A stretch of DNA of 64,000 bases from Berghia stephanieae (GCA_034508935.3 CM067442.1:135709267-135773266); one strand, 5' to 3'. Counted from the first letter of the stretch, positions 42,184-53,734 are shown. The notes: a model not told the origin generated them from the sequence alone. Program-made: numbers and translations.

Positions 42184-42360
42184 GATAGAATGAATTTGAC
42201 GTCACTCGGGTCTTTGTTATTGTTTTGTTTTGTTTTTTGCCATTCACTTAACTGTATTATCCAGACAATAAAAGTTCATGGTTACAACGAGTTTTGTGTG
42301 TTGGTCCGTTATATTTCCGGAAGGCAATGTTGCGAGCTTCTTAGCCAAGCGCATACTATC
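42184..42360 (-). mobile_element. R1 inserted in R1b
   Basis: GATAGAATGAATTTGACGTC to CAAGCGCATACTATC. A deletion removed the CCGTTTATGAGTAATTC segment. The insertion site is the same TTTATA used at 34186. Confidence 0.88.
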
Positions 42361-42463
42361 TGACAGAGTCTGATTGATATATTTTAGTGAGAACTAATCA
42401 CCAAAATATCTGTTTAAAAACAAAAACAAAGAGCTGAGTGACGTCAATTGTGTTTCTTCAATA
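42361..42463 (+). mobile_element. R1b, right half
   Basis: AGTCTGATTGATATATTTTA to GAGTGACGTCAATTG. It ends in ATAG shared with the next R1. Confidence 0.75.
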
Positions 42464-42665
42464 GATAGTATGCGCTTGGCTAAGAAGCTCACAACACTGC
42501 CACTCGGAAATATAACGGACCAACACACAAAACTATGTGCAACCATGAACATTTGTAGTCTGGTTAATACAGTTTAGTGAGAATTATTCATAAACGTGGA
42601 TGGCAAAAAAAAAAAACAACAACAAAAAATAAAGACCCGAGGGACGTCAATTTTATTCCTTCTAT
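42464..42665 (+). mobile_element. R1 MITE, forward
   Basis: GATAGTATGCGCTTGGCTAA to GACGTCAATTTTATTCCTTC, inserted at the end of the R1b. Confidence 0.85.
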
Positions 42666-42804
42666 ATTATCGCCAGAGATGTCTCTTGTTAAACATAAGC
42701 CACCCACTCAAAGCACAAGAAGGAAATTAATACCAGCTGAAAATGTAAACACGAATCAGAGAACCAATCAAACGACACTGTTAGTTATGGCTAATTACCA
42801 TAAT

Positions 42805-43060
42805 AAAGACTTTATGAATAGGGAAGGAAAATCGTGACGTCAAACCCTCTACTCCTTTGGTTCCTAAATCCTTGGGGAGTGTGTTTGTAAGCAGTCCTTG
42901 GGAGTACTAATAATGAATAGGTTACATAAAACGGTGGCGTAACAATTTTAGTAGCAGGAAGAATATGGCAGATTCCTAGGATTACGGGACGTAAAAGAAC
43001 GAGGATATATGATCTTCATTGACGACCAGCATATTATATTTAGGCTAGAAATATAAAATT
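42805..43060 (-). mobile_element. R10 repeat, uninterrupted copy
   Basis: Minus-strand match to 9755-10200 without the R7 insertion, so it shows the empty site (ATCCTAGGAATCTGCCATAT). Confidence 0.75.
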
Positions 43061-43061
43061 T

Positions 43062-43371
43062 TTTTTTTTAATTGAGCATTTATATAGCGCAATATCCACT
43101 TAACGTGCTCAATGCGCTTTACAAGGGGTCCCTGGTCAACAGCAACATTTCACATGTAGGACGAGACGTGACGCCTGTTCGGCGATATTACAATTTTTCG
43201 GACAAAGACAACGCTGTTAACGGCCAGGTACTCATTTTACACCTGAGTACGGTGAGAGAATGTGAGTAAAGAGTCTTTTCCAAGGACTCAACTATGCGCC
43301 GAGCGAGGCTCGAACCCAGGACCTTCCGATCCGAAAGCGAGTGTCATACCACTAGACCACATAGCCGCACT
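43062..43371 (-). mobile_element. SINE-A, reverse, well preserved
   Basis: TTGAGCATTTATATAGCGCA to the head GCGGCTATGTGGTCTAGTGG in reverse. One of the least diverged copies. Confidence 0.93.
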
Positions 43372-44069
43372 TATAACTTATAATAATACTTATATATAAC
43401 TTAAATAATATAAGATAACATCACACTGACACCACAAGACGAATGACACAAGTCATGTATCCAGTCCTCCAGAAGAGTGGTTTTACCCTTCCAACGAAAT
43501 AGGAACCAGTTATTTTGGGTTTTTTTTTTATACTTTTTACATCAAACTTTTTTTCTCTCCCCTATTCTTTCTAATAGTAACAAATAAACAAACGGACTCT
43601 CGATCGGATTCCTTCAACGTTTTGAGGGAAACCCCGACTGTGCCCACAAGATAATCTCTATTGAATAGAGCACAATGGACCTCGCTGCTTTATCTCTCTG
43701 TTCATCATTATCATAGAGTCGATAAGAGGGTTGAAAAAGAATCAAAGACACATCAAACAAGCTTTACATTGCGTTTATCTAGCACGTGAACTGATATACG
43801 ATTTTTTTTTTCATGACTGGATAAATTACGCATGTTTATGTGATGTGCAGAAATGTTTATGGACTAAATAATCGCTCAATGAATCAGAATCAGAATGTGT
43901 ATTGAATCGTTCTCGTATGCATTCCTCATCTTAGGCTACAAATGGGATGTACCTTTGGTGTGTAATAAATCATAAGTTATAATATGTGTAATGTGTCATG
44001 TGTAATATCTGATTCTTGACTTTAAAAAAAAAAAGAACTACGAAAGAATACCTGTAAGAATGGACAACG
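43372..44069. other. Unrecognised spacer
   Basis: No repeat family or gene recognised. Confidence 0.45.
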
Positions 44070-44104
44070 ACAGATAGATAGATAGATAGATAGATATATA
44101 GATT

Positions 44105-44146
<42 letters not shown>

Positions 44147-44209
44147 ATAGATGGAGGGAGGGATAGATGGATAGATGGATGAATGAACGGATGGATAAGT
44201 CGATAGATG

Positions 44210-44285
<76 letters not shown>
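44070..44285. repeat. (GATA)n microsatellite
   Basis: GATA array with a central GATG/GAAT-interrupted segment at 44145-44205. Confidence 0.96.
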
Positions 44286-44288
<3 letters not shown>

Positions 44289-44414
44289 CACAGACAGATA
44301 ATATTATAACGCCAAGAGCCGCAGGGCTGAGGATACCGTGATCAATAAAAGAGTTCATTACTAAAAAATATAGAGCGATGTCCTATATTAAAAACCATAG
44401 CTTCAGAAATGAAG

Positions 44415-44568
44415 TTTTGGAGGTCTGACAATCGGTCCCCAGCATTGGAATGGTTTTCTTCTTGTACTTTTCTTTCCTACTTTGTCTGGCACTGTTTCAT
44501 ACACAGATTTCCAGATATTTATTATCTTTCACCAGTGCCTGCTCCCAAATTTGTCCTCTTTTAGATCT
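44415..44568 (+). mobile_element. SINE-D, diverged
   Basis: GGAGGTCTGACAATCGGTCC (decayed box B), then CTTTGTCTGGCACTGTTTCA and CAGTGCCTGCTCCC. Confidence 0.6.
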
Positions 44569-44704
44569 CAGATTCATGATAGCTTGCAAGCTACTATTTC
44601 TATGTTTGTTTTTAGGATTGTTTTATTTCTCAATTCAATCATTGTGAGAGCCTGGGATTGACTCATCGTCTGACGAATTGTCAACAACAACAACTTTTCT
44701 GTCG

Positions 44705-44956
44705 TGCTCCCGAAAAGCACATATATAGAAATTTGGCCAGAAAACTCGCCCTGCAAATATCGATCGATTTAAATGACCCTCTTCTTAACAAAAAAAAAAA
44801 AAAACAACTTTGAAACCTGGGACTTCGCGAAGTCTTCATTTTAAAAAATCCAAGGTTTGGGAGTTTTTCCGCCTAGACGAATGTTATTTAAATCGATCGG
44901 TATTTGAAGGACGAGGTTTCTGGCCAAAATTCTAAATATGTTTTTTTTTCAAGAGT
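44705..44956. mobile_element. R2 palindromic MITE
   Basis: Both arms. A-run in the left arm near 44790; left terminus eroded, right terminus CAAGAGTACGG. Confidence 0.88.
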
Positions 44957-45082
44957 ACGGCAGTATTATCGTTCCGTTCCCACATTTGAACCCTCCTTAT
45001 CACAAAGCATCGGTGAACATAAAAATAGTACTATGCACTACATAGACTAAACGACCAATGTTTTATTAACCAGTTAACAGTC

Positions 45083-45328
45083 GTACTCTGGAAAGACGCC
45101 TATTTAAAAACTTGGCCAGAAAACTCGTCCTTCAAATATCGATCGATTTTAAATGACCCTCATCTTGGCAAAACACTCTCAAATCTGGGACTTCGCGAAA
45201 TATTCCTTACAGTCTCAGGTTTGAGAGTTTTAGCCAAGACGAGGGTCATTTAGATCGATCGATATTTGAAGAACGAGTTTTCTGGCCAAATTTGAAAATA
45301 CATGTTTTTTGTTGTTTTTTCCCAGAGC
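45083..45328. mobile_element. R2 palindromic MITE, near complete
   Basis: Left end TACTCTGGAAAGACGCC, right end TTTTTTCCCAGAGCGCGG. Confidence 0.92.
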
Positions 45329-45562
45329 GCGGCAGATGACTAGTTAATGATAATATTGACTATTTCTGTGTGACTTTACAGGATCAGTAGGTGTTCCAAG
45401 GGTGAAGCGTACACAAATCATGTTACCCATAGCAACCGGTTTGTTTATCCGTTTAAATTATATCAAAAATGGTTTGTCTAACGTTAACTTTTTCTCCTCT
45501 TTTTTCTTGTTGTCAAAATGTAATTTGTGCGGCCCACCGTCTCAACGGTGATGTACATTTAA

Positions 45563-45877
45563 ATGCGGCTATGTGGTCTAGTGGTATGACATTCGCCTTC
45601 GGATATGAAGGTCCGGGGTTCGAGCCTCGCTCAGCGCATAGTTGTGTCCTTGGAAAAAGCTCTCTACTAGCATTCTCTCATCGTACTCATGTGAAAAATA
45701 AGTACCCGGCCGTTAACAGCGTTGTAACTGAGCTTTCGGGGGGAAAAAATTGTAATAACGCCTAACAGGCCTCATGTCCCGTCCTAAATTAATGTTCATT
45801 GTTGCTTTTGATCAGGGACCCCTAGTAAAGCGCTTTGAGCAAGTTTATTGGATATTGTGCAATATAAAAGCTCAATT
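45563..45877 (+). mobile_element. SINE-A, forward
   Basis: GCGGCTATGTGGTCTAGTGG head and GGGTTCGAGCCTCG box B are intact. Confidence 0.9.
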
Positions 45878-45917
45878 ATTTTCTAAATTTAAGAATATGT
45901 TGGGGATTATTTTTTAA

Positions 45918-45961
45918 AATGTTTTTTTTTTTGTTTTTTTTGTTTTTTTTGTTTTTTTTTA
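45918..45961. repeat. T-rich tract
   Basis: T runs separated by single G. Confidence 0.85.
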
Positions 45962-46204
45962 GTACGTGAGCGGTTGTTATCGTGCCCGACTTGTGTGTGA
46001 TATTGCCGTGAGTAAGGAAATGGTATTCAGTTAAGCATATTATTATAGTCAAAATGTTAAATCAGCCCATTGTTGACAAAGAAAACACATCATTAAAGCA
46101 TCTCTAGTCTATTTCACGATATTGAGTATTGACATGTGGTAGTTGTCGCGTTTTACACCAGATTTCCTGTTCTGTTTAACTATTAAATTTATAATTGGTG
46201 GCGG

Positions 46205-46285
46205 CGATGATGAAGATGATGATGATGATGTTGATGATGATGCATATTCTCTTTGTGTAAGTGTGTGTGTGTGTGTGTGTATTTG
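46205..46285. repeat. (GAT)n and (GT)n arrays
   Basis: GATGAT to about 46240 and GTGT at 46262-46280. Confidence 0.88.
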
Positions 46286-46324
46286 TTTGAATAAGTGCAA
46301 TTATACAAAGAAGAAGGGAGGTAA

Positions 46325-46340
46325 AGGGATAGATAGATAT

Positions 46341-46400
<60 letters not shown>

Positions 46401-46435
46401 TAGATAGATAGATAGATAGTAGGTAGGTAGGTAGG

Positions 46436-46502
<67 letters not shown>

Positions 46503-46565
46503 TAGGTAGGTAGGTAGGTAGGTAGGTAGGTAGGTAGGTAGATAGATAGATAGATAGATAGATAG

Positions 46566-46662
<97 letters not shown>

Positions 46663-46675
46663 GGATAGATAAATA
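46325..46675. repeat. (GATA)n microsatellite with GGTA blocks
   Basis: About 350 bp. GATA blocks alternate with GGTA/GTAG blocks at about 46420-46437 and 46502-46540, each entered by TAGTAG. Confidence 0.96.
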
Positions 46676-46764
46676 GATTAATTAGCCAAGACAATCACAA
46701 TTATAATTTGACGTATTAACTGTTAATGAAAATCACATCCCAAAAAGTAATACTAAACGTTTAA

Positions 46765-46940
46765 TTCTTTCCATCTCAGCTAAGGATTCCAGGAAGGGCC
46801 AGGGTTAAACCAAGCGATCCAATTCGAAGACGAAGACAAAGACAGAAAGCAACTCGGAAAACAGATAATATAAGGGGATAGAATACACAGTAAGAGACGT
46901 CCCGTCTACTATGAGAGGTCAAAGTAGGACCCCATCAGGG
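46765..46940 (-). mobile_element. R7 5'-region fragment
   Basis: CCATCTCAGCTAAGGATTCC, GGGCCAGGGTTAAACCAAGC, ACTATGAGAGGTCAAAGTAG. The 3' half is absent. Confidence 0.6.
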
Positions 46941-47022
46941 GAGCCGCTTTCTTTTAAGTTTTAAACGTCTATTGTTGTAATCGTAACACTTTCAAACTCA
47001 TGGAAAAACTTTGTCAATTGGC

Positions 47023-47313
47023 TTCAACAGCCATGACGTCACTTCCCTCGTAATGACGCATAGTCACTTAGTAACTGGTTCTAAACTACCGGAACAATGG
47101 CGGACGACCTTATGAAATATTTCTCCGACGAGCATAAAAGTGTATCCAGAGGAGAAAATCATTATAAATATGATCGTGTTTTCACTTTTATATATTCTGA
47201 TCACATGACATATGAAAAGTTCTAGCCAGCATGAAGAATAAAAAGTACCGATTTTCTTCGTTTAGAACCACGCTGCTCGCCGTTGGTGGGCGACGTGACA
47301 TCAGACTATTGAA
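47023..47313 (+). mobile_element. R8 repeat, full length
   Basis: TTCAACAGCCATGACGTCAC to CATCAGACTATTGAA. It includes ATGGCGGACGACCTTATGAA. The downstream segment reads MKNKKYRFSSFRTTLLAVGG in one frame and RRDIRLLNPI at the end. Confidence 0.88.
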
Positions 47314-47372
47314 TCCAATTACAACAATGTTAAATCAAGCCCATAATTGGCTTCGGTTATCAGACCTGCTCT
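47314..47372 (+). mobile_element. R9 3' fragment
   Basis: CCAATTACAACAATGTTAAA, TCAAGCCCATAATTGGC and TATCAGACCTG, directly joined to R8. Confidence 0.6.
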
Positions 47373-47814
47373 TAACTACACGTCGCCTTAGACTTAATTT
47401 AATAATCTGTAATTTGACAAGCATATCATGGATACAGGTGATTCGAAAACCACGAAATTCGATAATATTGAATAACGTTTGTCATTAGACTATAATATCG
47501 AATAAACACTTAACAAAAACAATCAAAATATTTTTTTCAGACTGCGTAAATTGCACAATACGATAAACAAACACCCTTTACGTCAAGAGCGACATTTTAA
47601 AAAATTAACCACAAAAAAAAAAAAAAAAATCATCCAAAAATTAGCACACAATCCAAAACAAAAACAAACAAACCCCCCAAAAACTGTCTAAGTTTCTCTC
47701 TCCGCCGCCGTGAGGTAAAAATCCAAATAGATTTATAAAGACATTGAAAAGTTCACGAAAAATCTACTCTCATGGGAGTTGGAATTAAATTGATGTGACG
47801 GAGCGAAAATAGAC
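47373..47814. other. Unrecognised spacer
   Basis: AT-rich with A-runs; nothing recognised. Confidence 0.4.
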
Positions 47815-47932
47815 GATGGTGATGATGGTGGTGGTGATGATGATGACGGTGGTGGTGGTGATGATGGTGATGGTGGTGGTGTTGATGGTGGTGGTGATGA
47901 TGGTGATGGTGGTGGTGACTATGGTGATGATC
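47815..47932. repeat. (GGT)n/(GAT)n microsatellite
   Basis: Mixed GGT and GAT trinucleotides. Confidence 0.92.
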
Positions 47933-47982
47933 TATCTATGAGGCAACACGACGTGAGTTGTACATCTTAATATCTAATTCTA

Positions 47983-48217
47983 GTCTGAACAAAAACACGT
48001 ATTTAAAAATTTGGCCAGAAAACCCGGTCCCTCAAATATCGATCGATTGAAAGGACTATCATCCTGTCAAAAACTCTCAAATCCGGAACACCGAGGAAGA
48101 CTTTGGTGAGTCCCAAATTTCAGACGTTTTGCGAAGGCGAGGGGTCTTTTTAATCGATCGATATTTGAAGGACGAGTTTTCTGGCCAAAAGTTTAAATGC
48201 GTGTTTATCCAAAATAG
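47983..48217. mobile_element. R2 palindromic MITE
   Basis: Both arms; ends GTCTGAACAAAAACACG / GTGTTTATCCAAAAT are diverged. Confidence 0.87.
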
Positions 48218-48355
48218 AACGCAGAGTGGTAAAAAGGCGCCAAGACAAAGCGGTGGGTAAACTCGTTAAAGGCGGGATTCGATTTTAATCTGACCATAAA
48301 TTATTTTTTACTTGTTTCCAATAACATAGTAATTAGACCGATAGGACTCGGGCTT

Positions 48356-48694
48356 AAAAAAAAACGAACACATTTTATAGCACAGTATCCGCTCAATGTG
48401 CTCAAAGCGCTTTACACTACGTACCAAGTCAACAGGAACATCTAACATGACATTTATAAGTCAATATGACATTTGGGGGGGGGGGGGGGGGGGGGGGGGG
48501 GGAAGACAATGCTGTTATCCATGCGCACCGCAGAGGATCGTGATTCGTGGAGACAGCTGACCGGCAACGTGCTCAAGAGCACAAGCTACGATGGATGATG
48601 AATGCTGTTACCGACCAGGTTCTTCATTTTACACCCGAGCACGAGGAGGGAATGTAAAAAAAAAAAAAAGAGTCTTTTCCAAGGATTGAATAAT
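48356..48694 (-). mobile_element. SINE-A with poly(G) and extra internal sequence
   Basis: Reverse copy. The TTTTTCGGACA segment is replaced by about 29 G (48475-48502). About 60 bp not found in other copies (GTGGAGACAGCTGACCGGCA and onward) follows before the body resumes near 48602. The head is lost. Confidence 0.75.
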
Positions 48695-49263
48695 GCGATT
48701 TTTGAAAGAAAGAAAAAAATCCAAAATCATCTTGTGATTTGGATGAAATTTCGTCTTGCCGTTAAAGGGTTAACGTTGTTGTTTTAGAATAGCAACACTC
48801 CAAGAATCCCCGACTCGATACGATAATATCAGGTTAGGGGTAAAATCGATTGTCGAAGTTTGAAAGGTCCTGACCTTTCCCTATATCAAACAAAACATTT
48901 ATTTTACCATCACCACTCCTTACTACTTACTTACGAGTCCTCGTAGAATATAGTGTGTGTTGTACAATGACAAAATGCTTTTATTAAATATTGGCTGAAA
49001 TCTTTTACGTCATAATAACATTATATATCGATGTTATATCGATATATTATATCGATCGATTAGAATGGCCTTGAACTTACCAAAAATGTCCCAGAGCGTC
49101 ACTCTGGTTTTATAGCAGAATGAACAAGATGAGGAAATTTGAATATAAATCAAAATGGCAGCAATAATGGAATTTAGTTTGTATGAATTTTAAGAAATCA
49201 AACTTACGACTTACTTCCTTAATAAAGACATTTATTTCAACTCTAATACTGCAAGTTAAACAT
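48695..49263. other. Mostly unrecognised spacer
   Basis: A small R2-like scrap (ATCGATCGATTAGAATGGCC) lies at 49051-49090. Confidence 0.45.
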
Positions 49264-49351
49264 AATATAGCTCAGTTGGTAGCGCACCCGCTTCACACGC
49301 AAAGGCATCGACCGACATCGATAAAGGATAAATCCGAACAATTTTTTTCTG

Positions 49352-49424
<73 letters not shown>

Positions 49425-49448
49425 CTCTCTCTCTCAATCTCTCTCTCT

Positions 49449-49512
<64 letters not shown>

Positions 49513-49691
49513 TTCTCTCATCTGTTCACCCAGTGGTGACTGTACAGCTGGTTCTGTCAGATCTTGGGGAAAGTACTTTGCGATAGACTGGCATCCTATC
49601 CAAATGGTAGTAAGCAATTTCTATAGTCAATGTCACACTATAGTAACGGGAATAATCTCTGGCTCCGTGGGCCCAATGGCTACTACTTTCA
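49264..49691 (+). mobile_element. SINE-C carrying an internal microsatellite
   Basis: The head ATAGCTCAGTTGGTAGCGCA lies at 49265. The normal 3' part (CTGTTCACCCAGTGGTGACT, TTGCGATAGACTGGCATCC, GGCTCCGTGGGCCCAATGG) resumes at 49521, after a 155-bp compound microsatellite. Confidence 0.88.
49357..49511. repeat. Compound (TC)n-(TA)n microsatellite inside SINE-C
   Basis: TC to about 49445, then TA to 49510. It begins at the CCCCTCT that other SINE-C copies also have. Confidence 0.95.
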
Positions 49692-49750
49692 GAAATTTAG
49701 TTTTTAAAAGCCATGAATCCTCACCCCAAACCAATATGGTTTTAAAACGA

Positions 49751-50056
49751 CTGGACTATGTGGTCTAATGGTATGACACTCGCTTTCGGATCGGAAGGTC
49801 CTAGGTTCGAGCCCCGCTCGGCGCATAGTCGAGTCCTTGGAAAAGACTCTTTACTGACATTATCTCACCGCACTAAGGAGTAAAATGAGTACATGGCGTC
49901 AACAGCGTTGTTTCTGTCCGCAAAAAAAAAAAAATGTAATATCGCCTAACAGGCGTCCTGTCCCGTCCTACATGTTAAGTGTTGCTGCTGGCCAGGGCCC
50001 CCTGTAAAGCGCTTTGAGAACGTTTAGTGGATATTGCACTATAAAAAAACTCAATT
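49751..50056 (+). mobile_element. SINE-A, forward
   Basis: ACTATGTGGTCTAATGGTAT head, AGGTTCGAGCCCCG box B, tail ACTATAAAAAAACTCAA. Confidence 0.88.
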
Positions 50057-50200
50057 TAATTTTTTTCAAATTTGACAGAAATTTTAATGAAATGCTTCAC
50101 CCTAAGAGTTCAGAAACGTGCCCCAAAATTGTTGAAAACTCTTATAAAAACCGTACACATGATATTGAGGTAGGGAAAAATTAATGGGTCAGTAAAGTGA

Positions 50201-50500
50201 TTCAATAGTCTGATGTCACGTCGCCCAGCAACGGTGGCCATCGTCGTTCTAAAAAAAAAAAAAAGAAAATCGGTACTTTTTATTCTTCATGCTGGCCAGA
50301 ACTTTCATATGTCTTGTGATCAGAATGTGTAAAATTCAAAACATGATCAGATTTGTAAAGTTGTTTTTTCCCTCTGGATACGCTTTTATGCTCGTCCGAG
50401 AAATATTTCATAAGGCCGTCCGCCATTGTTCCGATAGTTTAGAGCCAGTTACTAAGTTACCATGCGCCATTACGAGGGAAGTGACGTTACGACTGTTGAA
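50201..50500 (-). mobile_element. R8 repeat, full length, reverse
   Basis: TTCAATAGTCTGATGTCACG to GTGACGTTACGACTGTTGAA, exactly 300 bp between terminal inverted repeats. Confidence 0.9.
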
Positions 50501-50589
50501 GAGTATTACGACAAAAACTTTTCTCACAACGAAAACATTGAACAAGCGATTTGTCAGAGCACTGTGTTTGTGTCTACGTGAAATCTTTT

Positions 50590-50800
50590 ACTATTTTTTG
50601 TTGTTTGTTGCTTTGGGTCTCTTCCAACACAATTGAGGTTATATGAGAAACAAAGAAACAAGCAATCTAACAAAAATAGTACAAATGTAAATCAAAATCA
50701 TAACCTAAAGATATCATAAGCTAAATTATAAATAACCAAGGACAAACAGGCAGAAGATTTACAGAAAAAAAATATCCCCTGTCAAAAATACAGTCACAAA
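50590..50800 (-). mobile_element. Divergent R7 relative
   Basis: TTCCAACACAATTGAGGTTA and AGAAGATTTACAGAAAAAAA then ATATCCCCTGTCAAAAA match R7's layout (hairpin region and ATGATTTACAAGG box) at low identity. Confidence 0.4.
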
Positions 50801-51061
50801 CCAAAGAAGCAGGATAGGCTAGTAAAGAGAAGAAGAAACGACATCACTATCGGATCGTACACCCATGCGAACATCATAGGTATATGATTCAAGGGTGATG
50901 CTCCCATCCAACCACCCGCAAATCTTTTACTACAACTGTTTACATAAATCGACTTGGCGTAATCGTCTGCCTATTGATTGGTGTAACCCAATAGACATTC
51001 TAACAAAGGGAAGTCACATAATTATACCTATACGTTGTTCTATTTTACTATCATTGCTCTC

Positions 51062-51067
51062 TTATCT

Positions 51068-51103
<36 letters not shown>

Positions 51104-51110
51104 TCTAGCT

Positions 51111-51177
<67 letters not shown>

Positions 51178-51245
51178 ATCTCTCTCTCTCTTTATCTCTC
51201 TCTCTCTCTTACTCTCTTTAGTTCTCTCTTTGTCTGTTTCTCCTC

Positions 51246-51340
<95 letters not shown>

Positions 51341-51345
51341 TCTTT
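51062..51345. repeat. Compound (TC)n-(TA)n microsatellite
   Basis: TC with TTTATCTC interruptions to about 51283, then TA to 51340. Confidence 0.96.
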
Positions 51346-51559
51346 CTTTATTTATTTTTCACACATGCACAAACATATACACACATACACACAAATTACG
51401 ACACATTTTCTGTAAACACGCCGTCATTACACCGTCTAAGTTCCTCTACGATAATAGACTTAGAGTGTAAAAAATATACCACAGAAAGAAAGACAATCGT
51501 AAGAAAGTGCGAAAAACAAATGATATTTCCTTGGATTTTATCCTACCTTTTGAATTAAA

Positions 51560-51870
51560 CTTGAGCTTTATATATAGCGCAATGTCCACTAAACGTTCTA
51601 AAAGCGCTTTACAGTGGGTCTCTGACCAACAGCAACTTGTAACACGGAGAACAAGACATGACACCTGTTAAGGCGATATTACATTTTTTAAATCCGACAG
51701 AGACAACACTTTTAATGGACAGGTACTCATTTTACACCCGAATAAGGTGAGATAATGTTAGGAAAGAGCCTTTTCCGAGGACAACTATGCTCCGAGCCAG
51801 GCACAAACCCAGGACCTTCCATCCGAAAGCGAGTGCCATACCATAAGACCACATACCCCATAGCCGTACA
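51560..51870 (-). mobile_element. SINE-A, reverse
   Basis: TTGAGCTTTATATATAGCGC to GTACGGCTATGGGGTATGTG (head with an internal 5-bp duplication) in reverse. Confidence 0.87.
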
Positions 51871-51873
51871 AAG

Positions 51874-52022
51874 ATGTGAAAAAATTGTGAGAAAACCAGT
51901 GCCAGACAAAGGAAGAAAGAAAAATACATGAAAAAATACAGACATCCCCAAAAAAAATCAAAATTAGGGAGTAGGCTCTGCTGTTAGACAAAAAATTTGA
52001 AAACGTGCGTATGAAAGAGTGC
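51874..52022 (-). mobile_element. SINE-D tail, reverse
   Basis: CCAGTGCCAGACAAAGGAAG, AAGAAAAATACATGAAAAA and GGGAGTAGGCTCTGCTG. The order is scrambled relative to other copies. Confidence 0.5.
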
Positions 52023-52099
52023 CGATACAATTGTTTCAATGTATTCCATATCGTCAGTCGACAATTATCCGTAGTGTCTATTTGTATATGTATATGTAT

Positions 52100-52195
52100 A
52101 ATATATTATTGAAATGGACAATAATTTGCGTTGGTTTGAGAGTGTTTTCATTACAACAATAGGCCCATCATAAATTGGGCTATCACACCTGAAAA
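52100..52195 (-). mobile_element. R9 MITE, partial, reverse
   Basis: ATTGAAATGGACAATAATTT, GTTTGAGAGTGTTTTCATTA and ACAACAATAGGCCCATC match R9; only one terminus is clear. Confidence 0.5.
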
Positions 52196-52989
52196 TAAGG
52201 ACGCGTCAGTCCGTCTACGCCATTATGATGAAATGAAATGATCCGATTGGTTAAAATTGCACTCAAGAAGCTGTGTCCTTGACCTTGTTGTGCAATTTCG
52301 TTTCATCACGATCATATTATTATTAAACTTCTTAACGTAGTTATAACAAGAATTGTAGTGACATTAATAGTTTAACTAATAACGAGGATAATCATAATGA
52401 TAATGATGATGCGATATTGTAAATAATGATGTTGATAATTGGAAAAAAGGATAACGAAATGAGACAATGATATCAATAAGTGATATTTAACCACAACATC
52501 ATCGTAATGATAATAATATTGATTAAGTAATGATGACGATTATAGCAACAATTATTCATTTTCTACTCCCGGAGTTAAGAGCTAAGGTCGCGTGTGCTGA
52601 ACAAAAAACAAACAAACAAAAGGTCAAAAGGGCATAATTTAGCAAAACCTGGAAAATATTCGAATAAGTTATGACACATGCAATGCATGAGAATGGGCGT
52701 GGATTATCGCCATGCATAGCAACAGAGATAGATAAACCCACAATTTGTTATGGTGGGTGAATAATCTTATATATGTGTGTGTGTGTATATATATGGTGTA
52801 CCAAAAAGATGTATACACGTGAAGCCTAATGGTAATTGTAGAATTTAATCATTACATAACTTTTAGAGTGGAAAAAAAAATATTTATAATTATCATTTTA
52901 TTGGGGTTTTTTTCACTGCACTTTAAAATAATAATTGCATTTTATCAAATCCTATTTTTACAATTATTTTGATGTCTACACATTATTGG

Positions 52990-52992
<3 letters not shown>
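52196..52992. other. Unrecognised spacer
   Basis: Includes GAT-rich patches (52380-52540) and a short GT/AT run (52775-52795). No gene or family recognised. Confidence 0.45.
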
Positions 52993-53065
<73 letters not shown>

Positions 53066-53070
53066 TCTCT

Positions 53071-53158
<88 letters not shown>
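52993..53158. repeat. Compound (TC)n-(TA)n microsatellite
   Basis: TC to 53100, then TA to 53158. Confidence 0.97.
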
Positions 53159-53161
<3 letters not shown>

Positions 53162-53408
53162 ATATTTACATGAATTAGTCACAAAAATCTCACGTACTGA
53201 AATGAACCTTTTTTTTTTATCATGTCCTGGTTTTGGTACAAAATTCATTTATCGAATATCACCAGATTACGATCAAAGGCATGCCAGTATGACTTCCCAC
53301 CACCATTGTAATCAGTCGAGAGGAAACAGTCTACGTGTGTCATTCTGGCCTTCAAAGGAAAAGAAACGTATCCCAGGCTGTGATAAAAAAAAAAGTCATT
53401 TTGTTTTG

Positions 53409-53468
53409 TTTTCATTGGGGATTTACGGTACGTTACGGTGCTTGCAACGCTTTTAGGTCATTTCAGAG
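53409..53468 (-). mobile_element. R7 3'-end fragment
   Basis: GATTTACGGTACGTTACGGT, GCTTGCAACGCTTTTAGGTC. It abuts a reverse SINE-A. Confidence 0.55.
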
Positions 53469-53471
53469 CAA

Positions 53472-53688
53472 GTCTTTTATTATAGAGCAATATCCACTAA
53501 ACGTGCTCAAAGCGCTTTACAGAGGGTCCCTGACTGACCAACAGCAATATGTAACACTTAACATAAAGAACGAGACGTAACGCCTGTTAGGCTATAATAC
53601 AATTTTTTTTCTTCCGACAGAGACAAAGCTGTTAACGGCCAAGTACTCATTTTACACCTGAGTACGGTGAGAGAATGTGAGTAAAGGA
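53472..53688 (-). mobile_element. SINE-A 3' part, reverse
   Basis: TATAGAGCAATATCCACTAA to GGTGAGAGAATGTGAGTAAA. The head is missing. Confidence 0.83.
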
Positions 53689-53694
53689 ACCAAT

Positions 53695-53702
53695 GATTAT
53701 GA

Positions 53703-53734
<32 letters not shown>

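Noticed and set aside
43862-44290. CRISPR-like or satellite array
   Set aside because: Simple GATA slippage array without spacers.
44022-46694. IYLSIYLS-repeat proteins
   Set aside because: Translation of GATA arrays.
52780-52830. Mariner terminal repeat (GGTGTACCAAAAAGATGTAT)
   Set aside because: Only one possible end was seen, with no partner or transposase fragment.
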